This document shows positions 9,637 to 17,393 of a stretch of DNA of 32,881 nt, in pieces. The position numbers and the translations under genes are program-made. The notes below the pieces were generated by a model, which saw nothing but the letters and a program-made list of their open reading frames with translations, searched no databases and was not told the origin of the DNA. The stretch is from Falciphora oryzae (lineage: Eukaryota; Ascomycota; Sordariomycetes; Magnaporthales; Magnaporthaceae). Each line of letters opens with the position of its first letter. Position 1 is the stretch's first letter. The DNA lies in NCBI GenBank assembly GCA_000733355.1, contig JNVV01000071.1, forward strand, positions 157,074 through 189,954. Direction: 5' to 3'.

Positions 9637-10905
9637 GATCGGGTTCCGGGCTTTTATGTCGGGAGAAATGCCCCAGTGTAAGGAGGTCCGTCGCGATAAG
9701 AGGCGGGCCGCCGCCACAGGCGTGAGGCCCCAGCCACGAAGGCCCACGCCACGCGGAGGCGGCACGTGACAGGGGGCCCAGGGGCCACGCGACTTAGGCA
9801 GCTTGAACGAGGCAATTCCCGGGTTGCGAGGTCAAGCTGAAGTTGTTGTATCTACCCTATAGCATTATAGGCCTTCAACCCCTACAGGCCGTCTACTATC
9901 ATCGTGATCACCTAGATGGCAACACTTCGGAACCCGAGATTTCCGTGAACGAGGGTTTTACTACAGCATTTACAGCGCTGCTCAGGACAGTGGCCTTCAC
10001 CTTCTCCTTGTCTAAGAAGGAGGACTTTTTGGGCTGGGAGCTCTGTAGAGTCGGAGGGTGATGGCGGGGTTTAAGAGTGTTGCCGCGCGTGGTTCGCGAG
10101 GGCGCCATGATGCCTGTGCCCTCGACTTTGCCGGAAGCTGGGGTTTGGAAGGATGAGAGGAAAAGCCTGGGTCCACGGCATTGCCGGGTGGGTCCATGGC
10201 GTTCGTGGGGGCGAGCAATTCAATGGGGTCTGGAAGGAATCACTCCGCAGGTGCACCCCGGCTCAGAGAACAATCTCCAAGAGGGGCACATCGCATCCCT
10301 GGGATACCCCTGACGCAGACGTCGGGGGTCAACACCGCTGCTGACAGGTTTGCGTCTGCTGCCTCGTACGTGCTTTGGATCCCGCGCCTTTACCCTTTTG
10401 GGCTTTCGGGCTCCTTTGATCCTCCCGACCACGACCACCACCGCCACCGACACCACGATCTTTTCCCGCGCGCCGGCCGTCCTGTATCCGCGCACGTCGA
10501 TCGAGCCCTTCCTGCATCTGCCCCGGCCTCCCTGCTGCGTTTACTCTGGCCTTCTGCGTTTCTCGCATTCCGCTATCGGCCTTCCCCACCGCATCTCGAG
10601 CCTGCCCGCGCGCCCTCCAATCCCCGCGGTCGTTTTTATAACTTCCCGACGGCTCTCCCGCCCTTTCGCGCGTCGAGGAGCTCGCGCGGACGATTATAAA
10701 CCCTGATCTCTTGGCGCTAACTTGGCTCCTCGGGGTGCTCAACTCATTATTAGCCCTCCGGGTCGAACTACGCCGGCACTTTGCAGCCTCAGGCCCTTCA
10801 GATCTCAACCTTTTCAAGCCATCCCAAGCCTTGGTATGTCCCTAATCTCTTAGGCTTTGGCTCGGTTGAATGATAGGATGTATTCAGTATCCTGACGAGG
10901 GCGAT
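9637..10905. other. Intergenic region, no supported gene
   Basis: Frames up to 172 codons occur on both strands at 10181-10817, but they are Pro/Arg/Ser-rich translations of a C-rich strand and overlap each other. The strongly pyrimidine-rich plus strand (about 10400-10700) looks like a promoter or leader, and GGTATGTCC at about 10830 could be a splice donor, but no matching coding exon follows. A transcribed non-coding unit is possible. Confidence 0.4.
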
Positions 10906-11699
10906 CTACAGTAGCCAGCCTACCATCTCGCTAAGGACGCTCGCAACAACCGCCTCAATGATGAGATATGTACGGACCAACCAGCACACCCACGCTCCCA
11001 CTAGAAGCATTCCAGCTCTCACTCCCGGTGGCGCTCGCCAAAAGCGTCGCAATAGCCCTAACGCAGAGGAAGGGCAGCATCGCGAAAAGCCCCAAGAGCA
11101 GCCGGTTGCCGTCGCGGCTGCGCGTTTCCCACCCATCTCGCACCACGAGCGCCACGCTGAGCCCCATGAGGATGATGCACGCCGCCAACAATATGGCAGC
11201 CCCCTGCCGCGCTCTGCTTGTGCCGCATGGCCGGGTCGGATGAGGACGTTGAGAGCGTCATTGGCGCCTCGCCGGCAGCGATGAGGGCCACGCCTGCCAA
11301 GATCAGCAGGTGGAGCACGAGGATCTGGCAATAGTGGTTGCCGGTGTGCGCCGTGTCGGCCTTGGGGCGCGAGCGGTAGCAGCGTCTGTCGCGACGGTTA
11401 CCAAGCGCTTGTGCTGGCCGGAAGAAGAGTCCTCACGCCTCGTGCAGCACTCCGCTCGCCGCGAGCAGGAGAGGCGCGAGCGCGAGCGTGTTGAGGATGC
11501 TAGCGTTAACGCCGGGACCCGTGGCGATGTGGATGCCTGCGCCGGCTATCCTGAAGGCATAGAAGGTGACAGGGTGGGCCCAACCCAACAGGGCTGGGTA
11601 ATTGGTGCCATGGCAGTAGAGGACGTGGGCCGTCGGGAGGAGGAGTGCCGCGAAAATGGCGACGGTTGCTGCCGCGACAGACTGGTTTGGCCGTGTCAT
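10906..11699 (-). pseudogene. Frameshifted multi-pass membrane protein gene (type annotated as DUF7702)
   Basis: Minus-strand segments read in order as a fungal multi-pass membrane protein. First comes MTRPNQSV with hydrophobic helices and HPVTFYAFRIAGAGIHIA (11699-11437). Next is LHLLILAGVALIAAGEA (11318 onwards). Then IILMGLSVALVV and LLLGLFAMLPFLCVRAIATL (11191-10955), and finally VRTYLIIEAVVASVLSEMVG ending at 10906. The pattern RIxGAGxxI, LLHLL, LPFLxVR matches a family of small fungal integral membrane proteins of unknown function. The last three segments are in three frames only a few bases apart, with no room for introns: breaks lie at the C run 11200-11204 and at about 10971-10988. 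Between 11437 and 11331 there may be a real intron (GTGAGG donor). It lies just downstream of the HET gene on the same strand. It could be a working gene if both breaks are sequencing errors. Confidence 0.6.
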
Positions 11700-11803
11700 G
11701 CTTGCAACGGCAGATCGGCCAAGTGTCTAGCGGTCGCAGCGTCTGGGGCGTGTCGTGGCACTTTATCCAGATGAGAAGTATGTGTCTCCAAGCGGAGTTC
11801 GAC

Positions 11804-13750
11804 TTATTGTCCAACCGCCCACAGCGCACGCGGCCAAGGGAATCGCACCGGGATGGGCGAACAATTATCGAAGAAGCACATGCCAAGCCGCCAGTTCTGG
11901 ACCCGAAGCCGCGGTACGCTGCTACCGCCCGGGGAGCCATCGATTTCGACCTCGAGCGAGACATGGCAGTCGGTATCGTTAGCGTCGTGCGACTGCGAGC
12001 CAGGATCGCCCTCTCTCACCGAGGTGAAGACGAATGCTGGCGGCAGCGGAGACGACTCGTCGTCATTGCCCTGGTCAGACCATACAAAGATGGCGCGGTA
12101 GGGCGATGGCCCTTCTTCGCCCCAGATCACGCCAAGCCTCAGCTTCTCGCCTCTTTGGACCGCAGTCGCCAGCTCAGTGGCCATGTGGTGGAGATACATG
12201 TCGGTGAAAGAACTGTATTCTTCGTCCGCGCGAGCGTCCGCAGCCAGGTAGTCGTTGATCCGACTTGCCAGCGGGCGGTGGTTAAAGCGGTTCAGTTGGA
12301 GCACGAGCTGACGCAAGCGCTTTCGGTCGTCTAGGCTCAGGCGGCCTCTTGGTTCGTCAATCCAGGGCAACGTCTCCGGAAAGCCCCCGGAATCGATGAT
12401 CTTCCCCAACTTCCATACGTGGCCCCTTGTTGCTACTCCGTGCATAGTCAACTCGACGCCAGTCAGCCGGCAGCCTTTGTTGTACGTTAACCGCCGTGTC
12501 TCGTGCTCGGGTGCGTTGAATTTTTGGAACATCAGTTTGTCGAGTGATTTCGACATCTTCAGCCCGGCTGCCGCGTTGTCGTCGCCGTTGTCGTCGCTGT
12601 TGTCGAGGATCTCACCGTTGAGCAGGCACATGGCGAGGACTGATAGACTGACGCTGCGGCCCTGCCGGCTTAGTGGCCCGTAGTCCAATCGCACTGGGTA
12701 CTGGCAGCAGTTGGCCATGATGGCAAGCCGGTCCCACGGTTTCTCCATCCCCCGCGCCTCGATGTCGGCGAGTACTGTCGGAGTCATGGAGCTCGAGTCG
12801 TTTAGCATGATCTTATATCTGCCGGCCGCTCGGAGCACTGTCTCAATCCGCTCCATATCATCCTCCGACAGCCCAGCCACCCCGCGGAGCGCCAGGCACA
12901 GTCGCGTCGCCTGCTCCGAAAAGGCGACGGACTCCAAGCAAAGCTCACCCGGGAGGTTTCCGAATATGCGGCACATCCGCTTCAGCGGCTCCAGTGACGG
13001 ATCGTGCCTGATCAGCAAGCGCATGGATTTACCGCCGCGGTAGTTCTCTTGGAACGTCCAGGCCCTCCACCACCACAGATCCTGCGTGACTTCCCAGAGG
13101 AACGACAGTGCCTTCACCGCCTTGTATATAGTGGTCGCTGCTGCAAGTCGGGGCTCGTGATAGCCGGTGACGAGGCCCCCGGACAGGATCTCTGCAAGGA
13201 CGCGCAACTCGGCTTCAGTTATCAGCCGCCTCGCCAGCAGCGCCAAGGGGTACTCGCTGCGCTGGTAGACGATGTCCATGGCGTGTATAGCATTGCGTTT
13301 CTCGATACAGCGAGAGTGCCTTTTGCAATCGGAATCGGTGCAGGTATCTTGACGGATGCAGTGGGCATCGATCCAAAGCAGGTTGACACTGTTGTGACGC
13401 ATGTAGGAGAGGGCGCGGTCGAGGACGCGGTTCCGGACATCCGAGAGTTGAAAATTATTATCGTCCCAGTTTACCACAGAATACCGCCCGGTTGTCTGAT
13501 CCTCGAACGTAGAAGGCTTCCAGGTGTAGGACAACGCGACGTAATCCCCCCGGTGAAAGGCGTTGATTGGTCGGCGGCGAAGTCGGGTGCCCGATGGCTG
13601 GAGACAGTGAAGATTGCTGATGTAGGAGCGAAGCTTGATATGATCTACCTGGTTGCTCTTGCAGCCTATGTCAACGAGCTGGGAGACGATGGAGGTGCCA
13701 TAGCGCTGACTGAGCTGGAGAAGCGGCAAGTCCTTGTCGTCTTGGCTCAT
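11804..13750 (-). CDS. HET-domain protein (heterokaryon-incompatibility type)
   Basis: One uninterrupted frame encodes 648 residues from ATG 13750. The frame is open 36 codons further upstream, with another ATG at 13858, but MSQDDKDLPLLQL gives a normal start. HET-domain blocks appear in order: DYVALSYTWKPS (about 69-80), NLLWIDAHCIRQD (about 123-135) and WWWRAWTFQEN (about 226-236), the three signatures of this family. In such proteins the domain is TIR-like and triggers cell death on non-self contact in hyphal fusion; whether this copy does so is unknown. The remaining 400 residues lack a recognisable repeat or ATPase domain. CDKRHSRC-like cysteines at about 138-150 are unusual. The gene is divergent from a STAND N-terminal domain gene, with about 430 bp between the start codons. 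Confidence 0.9.
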   Translation of the reverse strand: MSQDDKDLPLLQLSQRYGTSIVSQLVDIGCKSNQVDHIKLRSYISNLHCLQPSGTRLRRRPINAFHRGDYVALSYTWKPSTFEDQTTGRYSVVNWDDNNFQLSDVRNRVLDRALSYMRHNSVNLLWIDAHCIRQDTCTDSDCKRHSRCIEKRNAIHAMDIVYQRSEYPLALLARRLITEAELRVLAEILSGGLVTGYHEPRLAAATTIYKAVKALSFLWEVTQDLWWWRAWTFQENYRGGKSMRLLIRHDPSLEPLKRMCRIFGNLPGELCLESVAFSEQATRLCLALRGVAGLSEDDMERIETVLRAAGRYKIMLNDSSSMTPTVLADIEARGMEKPWDRLAIMANCCQYPVRLDYGPLSRQGRSVSLSVLAMCLLNGEILDNSDDNGDDNAAAGLKMSKSLDKLMFQKFNAPEHETRRLTYNKGCRLTGVELTMHGVATRGHVWKLGKIIDSGGFPETLPWIDEPRGRLSLDDRKRLRQLVLQLNRFNHRPLASRINDYLAADARADEEYSSFTDMYLHHMATELATAVQRGEKLRLGVIWGEEGPSPYRAIFVWSDQGNDDESSPLPPAFVFTSVREGDPGSQSHDANDTDCHVSLEVEIDGSPGGSSVPRLRVQNWRLGMCFFDNCSPIPVRFPWPRALWAVGQ

Positions 13751-14176
13751 CGTTACCGTGGGCTTGGCGCAGGGCTGTTTAGAGATAGGGGATTCGTGTG
13801 GGCGAAGCGCAAAGAAGGTAAAGTATGAAAAGGATGAAAGCCTTGGACCATTACGCACTGACAGACACGTTTATTTCGTTGGGTTGGCAAACATCCTACA
13901 TATGCGCATTTGTGCCCAGCCTGACACCAGCGGCCTGATATGTATGCTGAGTAAGCCGAGCAAGGCCATCCATACAAACTCGTGCCGTGCCGCAGCGTGA
14001 AGGGTGGATCGAGACCCGTGACAGGGCGCAGGCCAGCCACACTGCACGTCAAGGCGAACCAAGCCGGCAGGGAAAAACGCGCATCCTGTCTTCCCTCAGT
14101 CACCCAGCTAATTGTTTTCTTCTGGAAAAATCTTTCTTGCGCTCCCGGATGTGCAGTACGGGACCGCTGCCCCGCC
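13751..14176. promoter_or_regulatory. Shared divergent promoter region of the HET gene and the STAND-domain gene
   Basis: The two start codons (13750 on the minus strand, 14177 on the plus strand) face away from each other across 426 bp without another credible gene. CCCGCCATGG surrounds the plus-strand start, a good eukaryotic initiation context. No definite operator is visible. Confidence 0.5.
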
Positions 14177-14584
14177 ATGGACCCACTCTCCGTCGCCGCG
14201 GGTGTAGCGGGCTTGTTATCGCTTGGCATCACAGTTACGCAGTCACTCGTCGAATTCTACTCGTCCTACAAGAACCAGACATCCAACGTCGCCCACACTA
14301 TCGAGAAGTTGGGACGTCTTCTCGACGTGCTGGAGAGTCTGCGCAACCAGTTGGCGAACCGCACATTCCGCGCCGACGAGCAGCAGCTGCTCGAGATCAT
14401 CGAGGACTCGATTCGGGCCTGCGAGGAGTGCATCCAGGAGCTCGAGAACGAGTGCGAGAAAGAGTGTGAGAAAGTCAAACGTGATACTGCCGACGGCATT
14501 CGAGCCGCCGTCCGAACGGCTGGCTGCCGGCTGGCGTACCCTTTCCGAGAGAGCATGTCACCAGAGCGCCGCGACAGGCCCTGA
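14177..14584 (+). CDS. Stand-alone fungal STAND/NLR N-terminal domain protein
   Basis: The 135-residue product begins MDPLSVAAGVAGLLSLGITV, the signature of the N-terminal domain found on fungal NACHT/ankyrin STAND proteins and related to the HeLo-like cell-death domains. It continues through a helical, charged stretch (TIEKLGRLLDVLESLRNQL, EIIEDSIRACEECIQELENE) and reaches AYPFRES, where full-length relatives continue with further helices and then a nucleotide-binding domain. Here the frame turns to MSPERRDRP and stops. No NACHT, NB-ARC or repeat domain follows before the transposon at 14946. It is either a naturally short single-domain protein or a gene cut short by decay. Pairing with a HET gene across a divergent promoter fits a self/non-self recognition module, which is inference. 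Confidence 0.75.
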   Translation: MDPLSVAAGVAGLLSLGITVTQSLVEFYSSYKNQTSNVAHTIEKLGRLLDVLESLRNQLANRTFRADEQQLLEIIEDSIRACEECIQELENECEKECEKVKRDTADGIRAAVRTAGCRLAYPFRESMSPERRDRP

Positions 14585-14945
14585 TAATGACCAGACCCAC
14601 GCCCCGCGCGACAGCAGCCGTCGGCACCAACACCATCACTGCCCTCGACCTCCTCCAAAACAAGCCAGACCAGCAGCAGTCACGGGTCCCCGATTAAAAG
14701 GAAGCAGGCGATGGAGTCGGTACTCAGAATATGCAAAGCTATCCGATTGTGCATGTGCGTCCACGCCATTGTTTCCCTCAGCGCAGTTCCCAAGACTACA
14801 ACGGAGACATGTTCTGTCATGTTCCATACTATCCGATGATGCGGGTATTAGGGGGAAAAAAACCTGAAGAAAAAAAAAAAACGACCGCAGCACCTTTGTT
14901 GCTCGACTGGCCCGCCACGCAATATACAAACGAACAAAAGAACTA
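14585..14945. other. Region between the STAND-domain gene and the transposon block
   Basis: No gene is recognised. Low-complexity plus-strand translations rich in Arg, His and Pro run on from the STAND-domain frame but have lost family similarity. A 12-base A run lies at about 14870-14881. Confidence 0.5.
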
Positions 14946-15694
14946 GAGTGGGTGACCCCACTTTGGGCCACCCCCTACTTTGGGCCACCATTTCCGACAC
15001 AACAAATGCACTACTTCATCAAAACAAACGCGATCTGAACGAAAACAGTACCAATTCGTATACTTTTTTTTCGCCATAACGTCCGATTCCGACTTCCGAA
15101 TGGCCGAAGCCATCCAATCTGTCGAGTTAGGCCAATCCGTGCGCAAGGCGGCCCGCGATTGGAACGTATCGCACTCAACCCTCCAACGACGACTCCAAGG
15201 AGGCCGGACCATGCGGCAGGCCAAAAAACCCGTTCAGAAACTCTCTAAAAAGCAGGAAAGCTTCGTTGCTAACTAGATTTGTACGGAAGAGATAGCAGGG
15301 CGCGCTCCAACGCGAAAAATGGTGCGAGAGTTCGCGCAGATCATGTTGCCTACCGGACCCGAGGCCGGCCGATTTGGGAGGCGCTGGATCAAAGGCTTTC
15401 TATCGCGCAACCCGACTCTTACAACCAAAGTAGGCCACGGCCTCGAAGCTGCCCGAGCAAAGGAGGTTACCAAAGAGAATATCCAGGCGTTTTACAGCCG
15501 TCTCCAAAGTATAGTAGACGCCCGCAAGATTGTTAAGGCTAATATATGCAATATAGACGAAACGGGAGTTTAAAAGGGGAAGTCGCGGGCCGGGAAAGTA
15601 ATAGGGTCGATTTTTACAAAAGCTGCAAAGGTTAAAAAGTCGGAGTGCATAACGTAGGCCACGATACTTAAAGCTATTACGGCCGCGGAGGCCC
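14946..15694 (+). mobile_element. 5' half of a pogo/Fot1-like DNA transposon, cut by Gypsy2
   Basis: The element appears to start after a TA dinucleotide (14944-14945), the target used by Tc1/mariner/pogo transposons. Its left end holds the palindrome AGTGGG-TGAC-CCCACT (14947-14962) and two direct copies of ACTTTGGGCCACC (14960 and 14977), candidate transposase-binding sites. The transposase frame starts at 15100. The element is interrupted at 15694, where the LTR of the minus-strand Gypsy2 begins; its 3' half should lie beyond the right edge of the window. Confidence 0.75.
15100..15694 (+). pseudogene. pogo/Fot1-like transposase, N-terminal part, with stops
   Basis: From ATG 15100 the frame reads an N-terminal psq-type helix-turn-helix (VRKAARDWNVSHSTLQRRLQ), the DNA-binding head of pogo-group transposases. 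A CENP-B-like segment follows (KMVREFAQIMLP, GFLSRNPTL), then NICNIDETGV, where the Asp is the first residue of the DDE/DDD catalytic triad. In-frame stops occur at 15274 (TAG where the family has Trp or Gln after VAN), 15571 (TAA after DETGV) and near 15656 (TAG). All can arise by C-to-T change on one strand. The frame then runs into the Gypsy2 LTR, so the second half of the catalytic domain is absent. Confidence 0.8.
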
Positions 15695-15971
15695 TATCAC
15701 GGGGTAAGCCGAAGGCCTGTACGAGGTGATCACGATAATACTAAACGGTAATCCGGGGGTAGAAGTCCTATATTGCTATAGGGTAAATACGGCAACTTCA
15801 GCTTGGTTGTAGCAATCGTCGGATTGCCTCAACCAAGCCGCCTAAATAGCATGGCCCCTTGGGCCCCGTCACGTGCCTGGGTGTCTCAAGCCTCCATAAG
15901 GCGCAGCCCCACCAGGGAGGCTAAAACCCTCCTCTGTGGCGACCCTCTCTATCGCGACGTGCCTCCTTACA
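15695..15971 (-). repeat. Gypsy2 left LTR (3' LTR of the element)
   Basis: On the plus strand it runs from TATCACGG (TGTCACGG in the right copy, a G-to-A change at 15696) to CCTTACA. In element orientation it starts TGTAAGGAGG and ends in CA. The first 110 bp align with 32772-32881 at 104 of 110 positions. It contains a strong hairpin at 15801-15838. Confidence 0.85.
15801..15838. other. Two-step hairpin in the Gypsy2 LTR
   Basis: GCTTGGTTG pairs with CAACCAAGC (9 bp), enclosing an inner stem CAATC/GATTG with loop GTCG. The right LTR copy is cut by the window end just as this hairpin begins. Confidence 0.8.
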
Positions 15972-15988
15972 CTATCCCCCCTTTAAAG
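15972..15988 (-). promoter_or_regulatory. Gypsy2 polypurine tract
   Basis: On the minus strand TTTAAAGGGGGGATAG directly precedes the LTR start TGTAAGG, as expected for the plus-strand DNA primer of an LTR retroelement. Confidence 0.75.
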
Positions 15989-16274
15989 CGCTAACGTTTC
16001 GGTAGCGCCTATTGGTAGGGATGTAGCGGTGCCCTTCCTAAACAGCTTCGATCTGCTGTTTTGGGATTGGGTCATCGGTGGAAATGGTAATTTAACCGGA
16101 GATATCGAATTTGGCGTAGCGTAAATTCTAAATAGCCTCACTTTTGGGGCTGTAGCGAATCCCCAGTAACTTCCGGTGGGGCTCGGGCAACGGCAGGTGC
16201 GGGGGTCCGGTGGGTCCCGGCCACGGCGGCGGCAGGTGCAGCTAGCCCGGTGGGTATCCAATTCCCTTCCAGCC

Positions 16275-16350
16275 CGGCGACCTTCCACCTTTTCCTTTCT
16301 TTAACAACAACAACCTTTCAACTTATTATTATTCTACCCAACCTGCCTCT
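16275..16350 (+). promoter_or_regulatory. Pyrimidine-rich leader before the antisense frame of Gypsy2
   Basis: CCTTTTCCTTTCTTTAACAA followed by CAACAACC and TTATTATTATTCTACCC resembles the CT-rich, AAC-rich 5' leaders of fungal genes. It lies shortly before the plus-strand reading frame that begins near 16500, opposite in direction to the element's own genes. Confidence 0.35.
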
Positions 16351-16829
16351 TTTGCCTTAGCTCGCGCCTGGGCTTACGCGAACGTTCTAATCTATTTGCT
16401 CGTTTGCGTTTGCCCTAGCGTTGTTTGCATTAGTCCTGCGTTCGCGCTCCTCTTTTCCCTGCTTTTTGGCGCTCGCGCAGCTAAACGTCCACTCGATTCG
16501 TACCTGCGACCCTATTCCTATCGTATGCGCCCTCGTCGTTAGCGCTCGTTATTAACCGCACGCCCATTCGTACGTTTTCGTCCCCTCCCCCAGCACGCTC
16601 GTTTCGGGCGTAGGCTAACCTTTTTTAAATCATATTTTACGATTACGAAAACGACGCCGCCGTCCGGCGTTAGCTTTTCGATCTCGCCGATAATAAGCAA
16701 ACGGTGGTCCGGAACCTATTTGCGGCTCCGAACGTGCGCGCGCGCGTTCATTTCCAACCCGCCATTCCTTTTCCTAAAGTGGCTCCGGTTTGGCCTTATC
16801 CGACGCCTTAGCTGCCTGTATATCCCGCT

Positions 16830-17031
16830 TGTCACGGCCAGTAGGGCCTCAACTGTAGATAGAGGAGTTGGGACCAGAGACCCTTATCGTCAGATAAGGG
16901 TGGAGGCTCCACAAGGTGGATCCCGCACAGAGATATCCCAAATCTCTGCAGGGCCAGGCCTCCGGCCTCCAACCTACTCCGAATATCATCTTTCTACTCC
17001 TCCAATATCTCTGCCCTCGACTGCTTTAACA
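16830..17031 (+). repeat. Gypsy1 5' LTR
   Basis: It runs from TGTCACGGCC to CTTTAACA, with TG...CA ends. A perfect hairpin CCCTTATC-GTCA-GATAAGGG lies at 16881-16900. It differs from the 3' LTR only in CTACTCC (CTGCTCC in the 3' copy) and TTTAACA (TTTGACA). Confidence 0.95.
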
Positions 17032-17033
17032 AT

Positions 17034-17048
17034 TGGTAGCAACTCCGG
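17034..17048 (+). promoter_or_regulatory. Gypsy1 primer-binding site candidate
   Basis: TGGTAGCAACTCCGG begins two bases after the 5' LTR. A TGG start is expected where a tRNA 3' CCA end pairs, and TGGTAGC equals the start of known initiator-tRNA-primed sites. The remaining bases do not allow a safe choice of tRNA. Confidence 0.55.
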
Positions 17049-17113
17049 AAAACCTAAGCGACCGGCGCGAACGTAATCGCGGAAATCAATCACGACCCCC
17101 CCCTACTCTTCGG

Positions 17114-17343
17114 ATCTCGCAAGCCATCGCGGGCGACGATCCTCCTCACCAACGCGCGGCCATCGCAGCGCGTCGGATCAACGCCTAGGTTGGGCTTCCT
17201 CAGCCAAGGCGCTCTTCAATCCGCTTCCCCCATCGCAATCCCTACCAACGCGGCCTTCGCAACGTTTTCCCCCGTTTACGCGGCCATCGCAGCGTAAACG
17301 TACACCAGTCATCTTTCCCCGTCGACGTGGCCTTCGCGACGTC
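17114..17343 (+). repeat. Hairpin family in the Gypsy1 leader with constant loop and changing stems
   Basis: The loop GGCC[A/T]TCGC[A/G] recurs at 17121 (changed to AGCCATCGCG), 17158, 17252, 17282 and 17329. Each is flanked by its own complementary arms: ACGCGC/GCGCGT (17152-17173), AACG/CGTT plus one C-A mismatch (17247-17266), CGTTTACGC/GCGTAAACG (17273-17300, 9 bp) and GACGT/ACGTC (17324-17343). The first copy is imperfect (TCGC/GCGA). Stems share almost no sequence but keep pairing. The set lies between the primer-binding site and the gag start at 17394, where packaging or translation signals of retroelements are found. Confidence 0.8.
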
Positions 17344-17393
17344 AATAATCATCATCACCCTACCCTCACCTCTTTTCTCACTTCCTCGTCACA

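Noticed and set aside
10181..10817. Overlapping frames of 118-172 codons on both strands
   Set aside because: They are low-complexity Pro/Arg/Ser-rich translations of a C-rich strand with no domain, signal or splice support.
13004..13828. Plus-strand frame of 274 codons
   Set aside because: It is antisense to the HET-domain region, where the minus strand holds the three conserved HET motifs.
14585..14867. Continuation of the STAND-domain protein by frameshift or intron
   Set aside because: None of the three frames after 14560 shows the expected helices, nor a nucleotide-binding P-loop, and no convincing splice pair restores them.
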